Positions 10,299-21,451 of a stretch of 33,936 bases of DNA are shown here, one piece after another (position 1 is the stretch's first letter; the number at the start of each line of letters is the position of its first letter). The DNA comes from an uncultured bacterium (GTDB lineage Bacteria > Patescibacteriota > Gracilibacteria > Absconditabacterales > Absconditicoccaceae): NCBI GenBank assembly GCA_946404285.1, contig CAMJDC010000007.1, positions 1-33,936 on the forward strand, read 5' to 3'. The notes under the pieces were generated by a model, which saw only the letters and a program-made list of their open reading frames with translations, was not told the DNA's origin and did not search any database. The position numbers and the translations under genes were made by a program.

Positions 10299-12734
10299 CT
10301 ATGTATTCTTCTTTTTAATATCTGTTGTAATTAGTTCTTTCTCTGTAGGAGATGCTATAATTTTTAGAGCAATATGCTGATTTCCTGCAAATATTAATCA
10401 CTCTCAAACACTACACGAAATCAATTTCTGCTGTTCTGCTTCTGACAAACCTAAAAGTTGATTTAGTGATTTGATTGAAGTGGTCGATTGTTTCAGAAGG
10501 ATTTGAACAGAAGCGTTTGAAACGATAGGTTTTCAATATGGACTTCTTACAAAATCCTCAATATCCTGTGAAATTGTCGTAATTCATAATCAGTATTTTC
10601 TGGCTCTTTTTGTCATACTAAACATAAAGTTGGCTGAAACGTCATTTTGGAGCATAATTCGTGCTTCGTCACAAACCAAAAGTCTTTGACGTTTAGCTGA
10701 TCTAACTTTAGTTCGGATAAAATTAAGCACATTATACATTGCTGGTGTTTTAAGTGCATCTTCAAGGTCACGAATACTAAATACAGTAATACGGTTATTG
10801 ATGTCAACGTTTGTATAGTTATTAAACAATTTTCCAAAAGTTCATGTTGCATATTTACTTAAACGCAATCATACTTGTTCACCTCATTCCATTCAGTTTA
10901 AAACATTCATCAAATCTTCCATCAACGGAGGCTGTTTTCATTCATAATCATCATCTTCTAATGAAAAACCACGAAGCGCATACGTATTTTGCAAAGCTTT
11001 ATCTAAAACTGCTTCTTCCTCTGCAGATAGATTTCAAATCAAAATTTGGATTAATCAGATTAATGTCATAATTTGAGAACGAAGAAGATCTCATTTTCCA
11101 TATTCTACATCCTCAATTTTTGGAGGCAAATCAAATGGATTGATGTATTGTTGAGCGTTTGTGGCAATGTTAATGTAAGTTCATCCAACTGCTTCACATA
11201 ATTCTTTATATTCATTTTCTGGGTCTATAACTATGATATCGATTCCATTTAGTAAATATCTTAAAACTTCGAGTTTAACTGTAAATGATTTTCAGGCTCA
11301 TGATGTGGCTAGAATTACACTATTCATGTTTGGAAATTTATCACTAAATCTATCCATAATTATTAGTCATCATGTGTGTAGATTTAATCCATAAAAAATT
11401 CATGTATTCTGAACCAAATCATTTGAAATGAACGGAAAACTTCATGCGAGAGATGAAGTTACGGCACTTCTACCGATTCACAAATCATCGATACATAAAG
11501 GCAATGTAGAAGTCATTCATTCATCCATTCTGTGGTTTGCTGTTTTTACAGAGATTCCATATCATGACATTTTTTGCTCAAACTTTTTTCCATCTTCTCT
11601 CAATATATTTTCATCTGTGTTGTAAATCGTGAAATAATTTGATATTTCAAAATATCTTTCTTCTCTGGTACTTAATTTTTCTCTAATCAATTCTACATCT
11701 CTATATTGCTGTTCTACTTCTTTATCTGTAGTGATTCATTTAGACATTGCCTCATTTAGTTCAGCTTTTAATTGTGTTGATTTTCTCTTAAGCATAGCTT
11801 GCATTGCTGAATCATCTTCTGGATATATAAAAAATGACATATCCCATTTTGCATGCATTGACATCAAATCTCTAGTCCATAATGCGTCAATATATGTAGG
11901 ATATCTTTGTGCGTAATATGTTTTTCAAAGTATACCACTAATATTCATCAGATTACTCTTATATTCTCGATATGATGGAGCTATATGTGATTTAAAATCT
12001 GCAATATTCGCTGTATACTCATCATCTACTTTCTTGATAAATCTTCTCATATCTGAAGTAATCATACTATCTTTGTATTCAGAATCAGGAATCTCTAAAA
12101 TTTTTCTAATTTGTTCACGCAATTCATTCGCTTTTTTCTCACTTTCTGTCATTTTCTTTTCATCTTCTGTATCTTTTTTATTTCAATCTGATTTTTCTTT
12201 GTTGTCTTTATTTGCATTTTTATTAGATCCATCATCTGTTCAAAAAATATTGTCTAACATAGAATCTAGCCAACTTTTCTTCTTTTCTGGCTTTTGAGTA
12301 TCATTTCATGAATTTGATTCCTGTGCTATTTCGTGATTTTGTGTCATTGAAGCAACAGAATTTTCTCAACTGTTTTGATTAGATTTGGGATTATCACCTT
12401 GTTTCTTTTCTTCATTTCATGTTGAATTTTGGTTTGAAGAATTATTTTTTTGGGATTGTTCTTTTTTTGGAGAACTTAGCGGTCAAAAAAGCAAATCAAA
12501 AAATCATGGAGTTTTTTGAGGTTGCTGAGCTTGTCAATTTTCTGTATTTGTTTGATTTTTATTTCATTCTTCTTTGTTTTGAGTATTTTCACTTTTTTTA
12601 GGTCATCAGAAAAGGGAATCAAAAAATCAGGATTTTTTTGTGGCTATAGGAAAATTATGATTAACAAAACCTCCATCTGAAAAAATACCTGTATAGTTTG
12701 TATCGTAAATAACGTTCAATGTTTGAGCTGACAT
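10299..12734 (-). CDS. VirB4/TraC-like type IV secretion ATPase with long disordered N-terminal extension
   Basis: 812 codons ATG-TAG with TGA=Gly. Walker A SVILATS[G]A[G]KSFTVKLEVLRYLLNGIDIIVIDPENEYKELCEAVGG; Walker B region RQRLLVCDEARIML; KRARKYGLGITTISQDIEDF. Confidence 0.9.
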
Positions 12735-12948
12735 TTAGATTCTAAACCGATTTTTTAAATAAAACTTATACAAAATAATTATATTCGAAAAATTTTTTTA
12801 TGCAAAAATTAGACTAGTTTTTTGATAATTTTTGAATTTCTTATTATAAATTTATATAAAATATATTTGACTTTTTAGATATAAGATTTTTACATATTTT
12901 TTGATTTAAAAAAAATGAACATTTTCATGTTCACATTTTACCTATTTT

Positions 12949-13032
12949 TACCAGGGATGGGACTCGAACCCACACGACCGTGAAGTCACCAGATTTTGAG
13001 TCTAGCATGTCTACCAATTCCATCACCCTGGC
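12949..13032 (-). tRNA. tRNA-Leu (anticodon CAA)
   Basis: Minus: GCCAGGGTGATGGAATTGGTAGACATGCTAGACTCAAAATCTGGTGACTTCACGGTCGTGTGGGTTCGAGTCCCATCCCTGGTA; acceptor pairing GCCAGGG/CCCTGGT, anticodon loop CTCAAAA, class II variable arm, TTCGAGTCC T-loop. Confidence 0.95.
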
Positions 13033-13080
13033 ATGTGTGAGCTACTTATAAAATTTTTCTTTTAAATTTCAATAAATTTT

Positions 13081-13659
13081 TTATGTAAGTGGTGTAAAAG
13101 TATGTTGTCCACCAATTCTAGGAAATCGATTATTATCACTATCATCTCCATTATTATCTCAATTATATTGTGGTTTAAATGCAAAATCCTTTTCTCTTAA
13201 TGTAGAACTTTCAGGTTTAGCTTCCATTTCAATATTTTCTGCAAATTCTTTAAATATTCCAACAAACTCAATATCATCTAATTTTTGCTTGGCTTCATTC
13301 GCTAAACTTACGTATTCTTCTAAAATAGAACTCGCTTCTTTTGAAAGGACTTTATCTTTTTCTTTTAAGTATTTTGCCGTTTCTCAAGCAATGTATCAAC
13401 ATAAAAGAAATAATTGATTTTTTTCTGGATCTTTTTTTAATTCTTTTCAAATATGAGATGATAATTTTGGATATCTTGATACCAAATTAAGCATGTTTTT
13501 ATTTGCAGTTTCAACTTCTCTTTTCAAACTATCTTTTCTCTTTTCTTCTTCTCCTGTTGAAAAAAATCCTTCAGGAGAATTATGTTGTTCTTTTGTTTTA
13601 AGTTGTTCTGTATCTTTAATATCTGGCAATCTTGGTCATAATTCACTAAATCATCCCAT
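13081..13659 (-). CDS. Hypothetical soluble protein
   Basis: 193 codons with TGA=Gly, starts M-G-G-F-S-E-L-G-P-R-LPDIKDTEQLKTKEQHNSPEGFFSTGEEEKRKDSLKREVETANKNMLNLVSRYPKLSSHIGKELKKDPEKNQLFLLCGYIAGETAKYLKEKDKVLS... Confidence 0.7.
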
Positions 13660-13687
13660 TTTAATAAAATAACAAAACTAAAAATTT

Positions 13688-14014
13688 TTATCTAAAACTT
13701 TTTCTAAATTCTTCAGCATCCTCTTTTTTTGACAACAATTCAGCGAACTCTAAATTCAACTTATGAAGTTTATTTGTAAGCCTCTTAAGGTCATGTAATG
13801 CTGTTTCATATTTCTTCTTCATTTCATTCCACATTTTTTCTCTTTCTTCTCTCGATTCTGTGAAAAAATATTTGAATAAAAATTCAACCTGTTCATCTGT
13901 AAGATGATCTACTGTTCATTGATATTTTTTATTTCAATATTGATCAATCAAGTTCAAAACTACAACTCTTTTTTGGTCAATTGTAAGATTTTTATACTGT
14001 TCTGGTAACTTCAT
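13688..14014 (-). CDS. Hypothetical coiled-coil protein
   Basis: 109 codons with TGA=Gly: MKLPEQYKNLTIDQKRVVVLNLIDQYGNKKYQGTVDHLTDEQVEFLFKYFFTESREEREKMWNEMKKKYETALHDLKRLTNKLHKLEFAELLSKKEDAEEFRKSFR. Confidence 0.7.
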
Positions 14015-14118
14015 AATCTGTTCTCATTTAAAGAATAAAAAATTCTACATACGGATTATATTCAAAAACGTAAAATTTGTCAAATTTTTTGGGAGAAAAT
14101 TTATGAAATATTTCAGGC

Positions 14119-14847
14119 TTATTTTATCAAGCTTTGATTATCTAGTTTTATAACTTCACAATCTCGTAATTCTTGCATTTTTTTTACCACCTCAGAAATA
14201 TCATAACGAGGATCCTGCTGATTATGGTAATATCGTTTATATCCATCGATGAATGTGATAGTTCAAAGATTATTAAATGGTTGGAAAACTTCAGATTGAG
14301 TTGCTACAATTATTCAAGTTTTTGATTTTTTGATTTCTCGTCGATTCTGATCTTTACGATTTTGTGTATCTGTAGAATATAAGTGTGTAATGAAATCATT
14401 TGAAAAAAAATCTGAAAGCTGATTCTCACGTGATCGATTGTCTGGAATGATTACTAAATTCTGTTTGGATTCATTGAAAGGAAGAGAAATGTCGGAAATG
14501 TTCAGCTTTTTAGTTTTTCATTTTATTTTTTCCTCACGTGCTAATAATTGGGGTATTTCAAATGATACAAAATATTTGAGAACGTTGTTGTAAGTGGAAT
14601 ATCGTTGGTAAACCATTCGATGAAGTAGTGCGAGAAATTTCTGGTCAAAAAATTTTGGATAAACTACTTCGTAAGGTGAAATAGGTGTAAACTGAGTTCT
14701 AATAAGTTCTGGGAAAGCAATCTCATCTCCGAGATTTAATAAAAAATCTCATCCACATTGGATCAAATCTCCTGCTTTTCAAATAGAAAGTGAAGATGAA
14801 AAAACTCTATCATGTCATGCAAACTGTTTGAATGAGAATAGATACAT
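14119..14847 (-). CDS. Degenerate/short PriA-like (primosomal protein N'-like) protein
   Basis: 243 codons with TGA=Gly. QNLVIIPDNRSRENQLSDFF...REIKKSKTGIIVATQSEVFQPFNNLGTITFIDGYKRYYHNQQDPRYDISEVV resembles PriA region VIGTRSALFxPFxNLGxIIxDEEHDxSYKQQxxxRYHARDVA; Walker A and DEEH absent. Confidence 0.6.
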
Positions 14848-14919
14848 TTTCCAAGAAATACTTGCGATAAATATGAGAATTAATATAGTGAAGAAATAAT
14901 GGAATGCAAGAAATTAAAA

Positions 14920-15007
14920 GTCATTCTGAGCGTAGCGAAGAATCTTATGTGTAAAATAGATAAGACGCATAAGATTCTTCATTTCACTTCGTTCCATTCA
15001 GAATGAC
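14920..15007. repeat. Palindromic repeat element (family 1), intergenic copy
   Basis: GTCATTCTGAGCGTAGCGAAGAATCTTATGTG...CGCATAAGATTCTTCATTTCACTTCGTTCCATTCAGAATGAC; related copies at 21747, 24354, 25615, 29685, 31643, 31787. Confidence 0.9.
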
Positions 15008-15031
15008 GATTTATATGGTAACTAACTTCTA

Positions 15032-15751
15032 ATGCTCTCAACAATCACATTAAAATTTCTCGAAGCAGTAAAAATAAATAATAATACTGAGCGAATGCAT
15101 AGAAATCGTGATCTTTATCTACAAGAAAGGAAAAGGTTTACTGAATTAGTGGAACATTTGATTGTAGATATGCAAAAAATTGATCCAAATCTGGATGGAA
15201 TAATCGCTAAAGATTGTATTTATAGATTTAATAAAGATTTACGTTTTTCGCCAGATAAATCTCATCCGTACAAATTACATTTCGGAGCATTTTTGTGTAG
15301 CGGTGGAAGAAAGTCTTCATTACCGTGATATTATATCCATATACAACCAGGAAATAATTCCATGATATGATGAGGTTCTCGGTGTCCCAGTAGAGATGAA
15401 GTAAATCGCATCAGATTACATATCTGGAAGAATTGGGACGAATGGAAAGAGATTACAGAAAATCAGACTTTTAGAAGATATTATGGAGAAGTAGAATGGA
15501 AAGATAATGTAGATGCTGAAAGAAGATTGAAAAGTAAAGTTTGAAGGGAATTATTAGAAAAAGCTGGAAAAAGATTGGCGAGAAAAGTGGTAAATAATCC
15601 TGAAATGATTGAAGTTCTACGTTATGTTGCATGGGTAGTCTCACATTGAATGAGTGATGAAGAAGTCTTGAGTGAAAAGTGATATAATGAAGTAGTTTCA
15701 TGATTTAAAAAGATGAAAAAATTTAATGATTTTCTTTTAAAAGGGTTTTAA
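15032..15751 (+). CDS. DUF2461 family protein
   Basis: 240 codons with TGA=Gly; FTELVEHLIVDMQKIDPNLDGIIAKDCIYRFNKDLRFSPDKSHPYKLHFGAFLCSGGRKSSLPGYYIHIQPGNNSMIGGG fits the DUF2461 signature. Confidence 0.85.
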
Positions 15752-15850
15752 GCAAATTTTACTGGGAATTGAAGAACTTTATTTCCTCTTGCATTGACAT
15801 TAATTTTCTTTATTCTACTATTTAGTGAAGAAATAAATTTTTAATTTTTC

Positions 15851-16426
15851 ATGAAATTTACCATGTTATTTGACTTTCCTGCTTTCATAGAAGAGCTTAG
15901 AGAAAAAGAAGATAAAAAGGAAATCGTAGAAAAATACGAAAGGCATTTCTGAAAAATCCAATGAGATATCAAGGATCAAATTTGGTATACTAATTATTTG
16001 AGTAAGTTCTGATCTCAATCTTACCTCACTCCTGAAGATTTGGAAGATGATTTTGATTGGGATATCTTACAAAAATTAGTTATTGGATCTTTCTCAAGTG
16101 ATTATGAATTAAAGCAGCAAGAAAAAGATGGATGATGGGAGTTATATATAGCTGTAAAAAGCTGAGATCAATCAATCGTAAAGACTGTTTCAGAATTATG
16201 GTCTTTCCAAATCATTAGATTGTATGAGATATACATAGAGGAACAAATGAATTTACAAATATTGATGAATGAAGAGGCTGAAGAAAAAGATGCATTGATT
16301 TCAGAGAGAGAAGTTAGACTAAAAAAATGGAATGCTGTACTTGATACTATGAATAGATCACAAGAAGCTGAATCAGCAAAGAGAGAACAAGAAGCTACAC
16401 TTGGAGATTTAATGTGAAAATTATAA
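15851..16426 (+). CDS. Hypothetical protein with charged C-terminal coiled coil
   Basis: 192 codons with TGA=Gly, MKFTMLFDFPAFIEELREKEDKKEIVEKYERHFGKIQGDIKDQIGYTNYLSKFGSQSYLTPEDLEDDFDWDILQKLVIGSFSSDYELKQ... Confidence 0.7.
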
Positions 16427-16441
16427 TACTATAAATAATAT

Positions 16442-16470
16442 AAAATCGGTTCTTAACGGACCGATTTTTT
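16442..16470. terminator. Intrinsic terminator
   Basis: AAAATCGGT-TCTTAACGG-ACCGATTTTTTTATTTTTT. Confidence 0.8.
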
Positions 16471-16638
16471 TATTTTTTAAATACATAATTACTACCGTCA
16501 ATGAAATCAATATTTTTGCTGTAAAATCTTTTGAACGATTAATTATACGATTTGTATAATTTTTATTCAAATTTGTTATTCTTAAAACGGTACTACCTGT
16601 ATTTTCTGTTTGTTAGAGAATGGATTTTAGTTTGGTTT

Positions 16639-17025
16639 TTATAATCAAATTTCTTTTTCTCTATCTTTTATGATATCCTCTAAATAAAGAGTTACTCATT
16701 CGGTATTATTTTCAATCTCGTCATTTGTAAATCTAACAATCTTAATCTCGTAATTATCATATAGTCGTTTTGTTCTTCCATCATCATAATATTGAAACTC
16801 ATCATGGTATCATCAATCTACTTCAATTCATAAAAGTAGCTCTGAACAATAAAAATCTAAAATAAAATTTCATATTGTATGTTCTCTTTTGAATTTATAT
16901 CACAGCATTTTTCTATTCCTGACTATTCACCAAAAAAGATTTTCAGCTTTTGTTGGTTGTTTTCTATGTTCTTTTGTAAAGTCTATTAAACCTAGTGTAT
17001 ATGGATTAAATCTGGTTTTATTCAT
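16639..17025 (-). CDS. DUF559 (Vsr-like) endonuclease-fold protein
   Basis: 129 codons with TGA=Gly: HRKQPTKAENLFWGIVRNRKMLGYKFKREHTIGNFILDFYCSELLLGIEVDGGYHDEFQYYDDGRTKRLYDNYEIKIVRFTNDEIENN. Confidence 0.85.
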
Positions 17026-17106
17026 TATAAATTGGTTCGTATAAAACTATATGTTTTTATAAGTCCTTGTAAATTTTACAACTCTTTCTTTTTAACTCTT
17101 CTCTAA

Positions 17107-17247
17107 ATTTCCTCCTAAAACCTCCACCGGCTTCGCCACCTCCTCCTATTAGGAGGAGGTAAATACTTCCTCTACTTCAAGTTCCCTCTCATAAAGACCG
17201 AAAGTCTTTTAATCTCTCTCCTAATAGGAGAGGGTTGGGGTGAGGTT
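17107..17247. repeat. Intergenic palindromic repeat cluster (family 2)
   Basis: CCTCCTCCTATTAGGAGGAGG and CTCTCTCCTAATAGGAGAGGGTTGGGGTGAGG; related copy at 24459-24516. Confidence 0.7.
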
Positions 17248-17311
17248 TTTGAAGATTTGAAAAAACTCCATCCCGAGGGACAGAGTTTTTCCTGATATCT
17301 AACAAACTATA

Positions 17312-20300
17312 CTAGTTACCATTACTGTATACCATCAAGTCGTCAGATCCGTTAGCCTTCTTGAAGAAGTCTCCATAAACTGATTGTGGGATGAACACTT
17401 GAGCATCTCCAACCTCATAATAAACATAAGTTATTGTTTGAGCTTTAGTGTCATTCTCAGCTTTCATCAAATCTTCATTTGAATTAGACAATGCTTCATC
17501 TTCTGTAGAAGCTGCTAATAATTTACAAGCTGATGAATCAGTTGCTGCTGCTGCAGCTGCTGCATCAGCACAAGTTCCCTTCAATAATCTAACATTCTTA
17601 ACTACTTCAGATCCATCTTTTTCAACATCTACAGAGTAGTAAGTCATATCTGCAGTCTTTCTTTGAGTTATGTGTAACAAAGCAGAAACGAAGTATTTCT
17701 TGAATGTAGTCTTAACATCAGTGCTTTCATTAACAGATTCAAGAGTGAATTCTATTTCAGCTGGAGTTTCTTTCTTAAGAGTAACTGTAACTTCAAGTCA
17801 TGCAGTAGGTACTCTAGTACCTGGAGCAATTGTTGTTCCAGTATAATCATCTCCATCTATATCAATCTTGAACATTGTACCGAAGTCTTCAGCACTAACA
17901 GCTGCACCATCTTTCTTTGCAGAGAATACCATTTCGTTAAGAAGTACATCATCATCTCCTGCTTTAGAAGGTTTGATTGTGAATTTAGCAACTTCTCTCT
18001 TAGATTTTAGAAGAACTGTATTCTTTGCACTTGAATTAACATCGAGAGATCCTTGTTCTACAACCTTTACTTTAGCTGTATCTTCATCAGCGTTTCCAGC
18101 TGGGTTGTTGTCTTCATCTTCTCATTCGAATGCAATGTTGAATGTATTAGCTACATCAGCAGTAGTAGGTGTAAGTTCTATTTCAACCTTAACACTTACT
18201 GACTTTCAATCTGCAACTTCGATATCATCGATATCTCATTTTGCTTCACCTGCACTCCATTGAGCGTCATATTCTTCACCATCTATAGTAACATAGAATG
18301 TAGGATTTCCTGGAACAAGATTAAGAGCGTCTTCTATAGTTGTAATAACAAAGTTCTTCATAGTTACAGCACCTTTCTTTGCAGTATAAGTACCATCGAA
18401 GATAGTCTTTCTGTTATTTTCATTTACTATAAGTTCTACATCTTTAGTAGTCTTGTTTTCAAGAGAAGCTTTAGCAGCTTGAATCTTTACAGTAGATATA
18501 GAAAGTGATCCAACTATTCGATCTGCATCAACATCTTCTCCAGATTCATCATATTTCAAGTTGAATGAAGCGCTGTTAAGAGATCCATCAAATTCTATAT
18601 TTCCTTCTACATCGTCTTTAATATCCATTCTTACTTCTACTTTTCCTGATTTCTCAACTTCAAGTCCAGTAAACTTGAATTTATGATTAGTTGCATCTTT
18701 AGTTCCGTCATATTCTTCACCTGCGATTACTAATCTCATTTCATCAACTTTATTGAAACTAGCAGCATCTTTAAGAACGATTTCTGCAGTTCATCTAATA
18801 GCTTCAGTTACTGTGATTTCTCATTCAGCAATCTTTACATTAGAAGCACCAGCTGCTGCATTTACTGTTCATAATTTAGTTCATGAAATCTTTATCTTTC
18901 CTCACTTGAATTGGTAAGCTGTCCAGTTAATATTTTCTATTGGTTTTTCTGGATCTTGACTTACTCTAGTTTGAGTTTTCTTATCTATAGCATTGAATTT
19001 AGTTAAGTCTTCAATGTAGTACTTTGACCATGCTCCAATGTTATCAAACTCTTCGTTTAATGACATTTTAACAATGATTGTAGCTGTTTCTTTTCCAGCA
19101 ATTTCTACATCATCGAAAGAGATAACTAATTCATCTGATTTATTGAAACTCCATTTCAATCCTTTAACTTTTTCTCCGTTAACTGTAACTTCTACGTCTT
19201 TTGCGAATTTATCAGCTTCGATAGCATTATCTGTTGTATCTTCGTCAGTTAAAGTAAATCCTCTAACTAAGATAGCAGCATCAGCAGGAGCTTTTACTCT
19301 GAATTTAGCAACTTCGTAAAGTTCTCCAGCTTCCCAACTATAACTCTTAGTTTCTGAGTTTCTATCAGAGAATTGAACTTTTGATCCATCGTAGTTTACT
19401 AAGTCATAAGTGTATGGATCATAATCATCAAGATTTAAGTTCTTAGCTGTAGATTCAGCTGATACAACTTTGAATCCGATTGTAGATCCATTCTTTTTAC
19501 CTTCAACATCTGAAAGATCATTAGTAACTAGAACTACAGTAGCTTTATAAGTTCCATCTACTTTTCTGTAGTCTTTTTTGATTGTCAATTTAACTTGTCC
19601 TTTACTGTTAAGTTCTTTAGCGTCTGCTATGATGTTTCCATCTTCATCCTCTAATTGAACTGTGTAAACATCATCTATAGTAGAGTATCCATATCTCTCA
19701 AGAGTAATGCTAGATATAGTTACTTCTTCAGATGTTTTGAAAGTTAAAGTGTCCAAATCAGATGTTCCTCCGATTAAAGCTTTTTTACCTTCAGCTGCTT
19801 TAGCAGTAACAGCTAAGTCTCCAGATTTAACAACTTCTCCGTTTTCATCTGTAGCTCCATCTCTACAAGCAACTGGACAATTTTCTGAATTTTGATCCAC
19901 AGCACATGCTAATTTTACAAGTGAATCTTCACATTCAGGATTGTTGCTTCCTTGTTCAGATCTCATAAGCATAAGCATTACATATCCTCTGATTTCGTCT
20001 CTGTTCTCAGGATTATCTATCTGAGTCATAATTCCAGCAGCTTTAAGAGCATCTAGGTGTTTAGCATAGTAAGGAGTTCCTCCTTCATATTTATCACCCC
20101 ATAAAACTCTTGATAAAGCTGTACCGAATTCAGCTCTAGATATTGTATCGTAAGGTCTGAATGCAGTAATTCCTTGACCCATGATACTTAATTGACAAGA
20201 TTCGATAATGAAATCGTGAAGATCTCCTTTAACTGAATCTATGTCTGTAAATGTACAAGCTTTAGAAGTATCAAGTTCTTTTCCTAAAACTTCTTTAGCA

Positions 20301-20518
20301 TATACAGATAACATTTTAGCCATTTCAGCTCTTGTAATGGCTCCGTACATATTAGCGTTATCAATAGAATCCATTGTAGTAACGCCTTTCTCGTGTGCCC
20401 AGTCGTAAGCATCTTGAAGTTCTTGGCTATAAGTTGCAGCCAAAGCTCCAAATGGAACAACTGTTTGTGCAAACAATGACACTCCAGCCAATGTTGCGAA
20501 CAATTTTTTAATGTTCAT
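17312..20518 (-). CDS. S-layer-like protein, N-terminal SLH domains, 1068 aa
   Basis: ORFs 18902-20518, 18236-18739 and 17312-17680 are one frame joined by TGA=Gly (e.g. AYQFK[G]GKIKIS[G]TKL[G]TVNAAAGASN). Signal peptide MNIKKLFATLAGVSLFAQTVVPFGALAA, SLH motifs AKMLSVYAKEVLGK...FTDIDSVKG...GITAFRPYDTISRAEFGTALSRVLWGD. Confidence 0.92.
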
Positions 20519-20589
20519 GTTGTTTTGTTGAATAAAAATAAAAAGTCACAAATAAATCACCAAACAGGGTTGGGTTTCTGTGTCTCCAC

Positions 20590-20882
20590 ACAGTAAACTA
20601 ATTCTCAGTGTAAAAATATTAGACACAAATGCAAGAGATTTTGACTAAGGTAGACATCTACATAACTTTCACCCTAACTAAAGGGACTAAGATATAAAAT
20701 GCTGACTTACCGTTGTCAAGATCATCAAAGATTCGCGAGTATCTCGCATGGCGATGATCCCCCATTCTCATCAAACAAGGATGATGAATTTAGGCATCCG
20801 CAAGCACGTTCTGATATATTTTAAACAGAGAACGACCCTTACAGTTGAGATTACGACACATTTACCATTTTGTGACAAAATT
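20590..20882 (-). ncRNA. Candidate structured 5' leader RNA of the S-layer gene
   Basis: Minus strand: ATTTTGTCACAAAAT palindrome, stem TAATCTCA/TGAGAATTA, hairpin CCCTTTAGTTAGGG, GTGAAAGT, hairpin GTAGATGTCTAC, hairpin CTGTGTGGAGACACAG before the ATG. Confidence 0.45.
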
Positions 20883-21253
20883 AGACAAATTTAGTATAAA
20901 TCTGTACCATTTTTGATGAGTTTTACTAGTTTTAAAGTACTATTTTATCATTTTTACTTTAACTTGACTTTTATAAAATTTATTATATTGACTCTATATA
21001 ATTTAAGGAATTATATTCTTGGTGATCGAAAATTTTTACTCATCATGCCTATTATTCTATGCTGTTAGCAAAAATTTTAAATAATGCAATATAGATGAAT
21101 TTTCTACCTCCACACTTTTCCGAATAACACCTCCTAGAAAAATTTTAATTAAAATTTTTCTATATATATAATATTATGTCATATTTCATTTTTAGACAAC
21201 AAAAAACATTAGAAAATTAAGCTTTAGAACCGCAATATCTTTCCGTTTTTTAT

Positions 21254-21451
21254 AAAAATTCACTACTATTGTGAATTTCACTATTTTAGTGAATTTTTAG
21301 ACAACAATTTATCTATTTTCTAAAAAATTCACTGTTTCATAGAAAGTGTGAAAAAATTTGCATTTATTTTTTTTTGGAGTATACTTAGAAAAATTCACTG
21401 TTTCATAGAATAAGTGAATTTCACTATTTTAGTGAACTTTTAGACAGCAAA
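21254..21451 (+). promoter_or_regulatory. Repeated inverted operator-like sites upstream of HigA-like gene
   Basis: Copies of AAAATTCACT...TTTCACTATTTTAGTGAA(T/C)TTTTAGACA(A/G)CAA at ~21254-21306 and ~21389-21451, plus partial copy AAAATTCACTGTTTCATAGAAAGTG at ~21324-21348. Confidence 0.75.

Noticed and set aside
14920-15007. Family 1 palindrome as a simple intrinsic terminator
   Set aside because: No T-tract follows, and the same sequence recurs inside coding regions; a mobile/palindromic repeat is a better description, although it may affect transcript ends.
17868-18263. 131-aa plus-strand ORF and other plus-strand ORFs over 17448-19895
   Set aside because: They are antisense to the continuous S-layer-like CDS, have low-complexity Ser/Thr-rich translations typical of reverse-strand reading, and show no start/RBS or family signal.
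21254-21451. Repeats upstream of the HigA-like gene as a CRISPR array
   Set aside because: Only two to three imperfect copies of dyad sites with irregular spacing, no uniform spacers and no cas genes.
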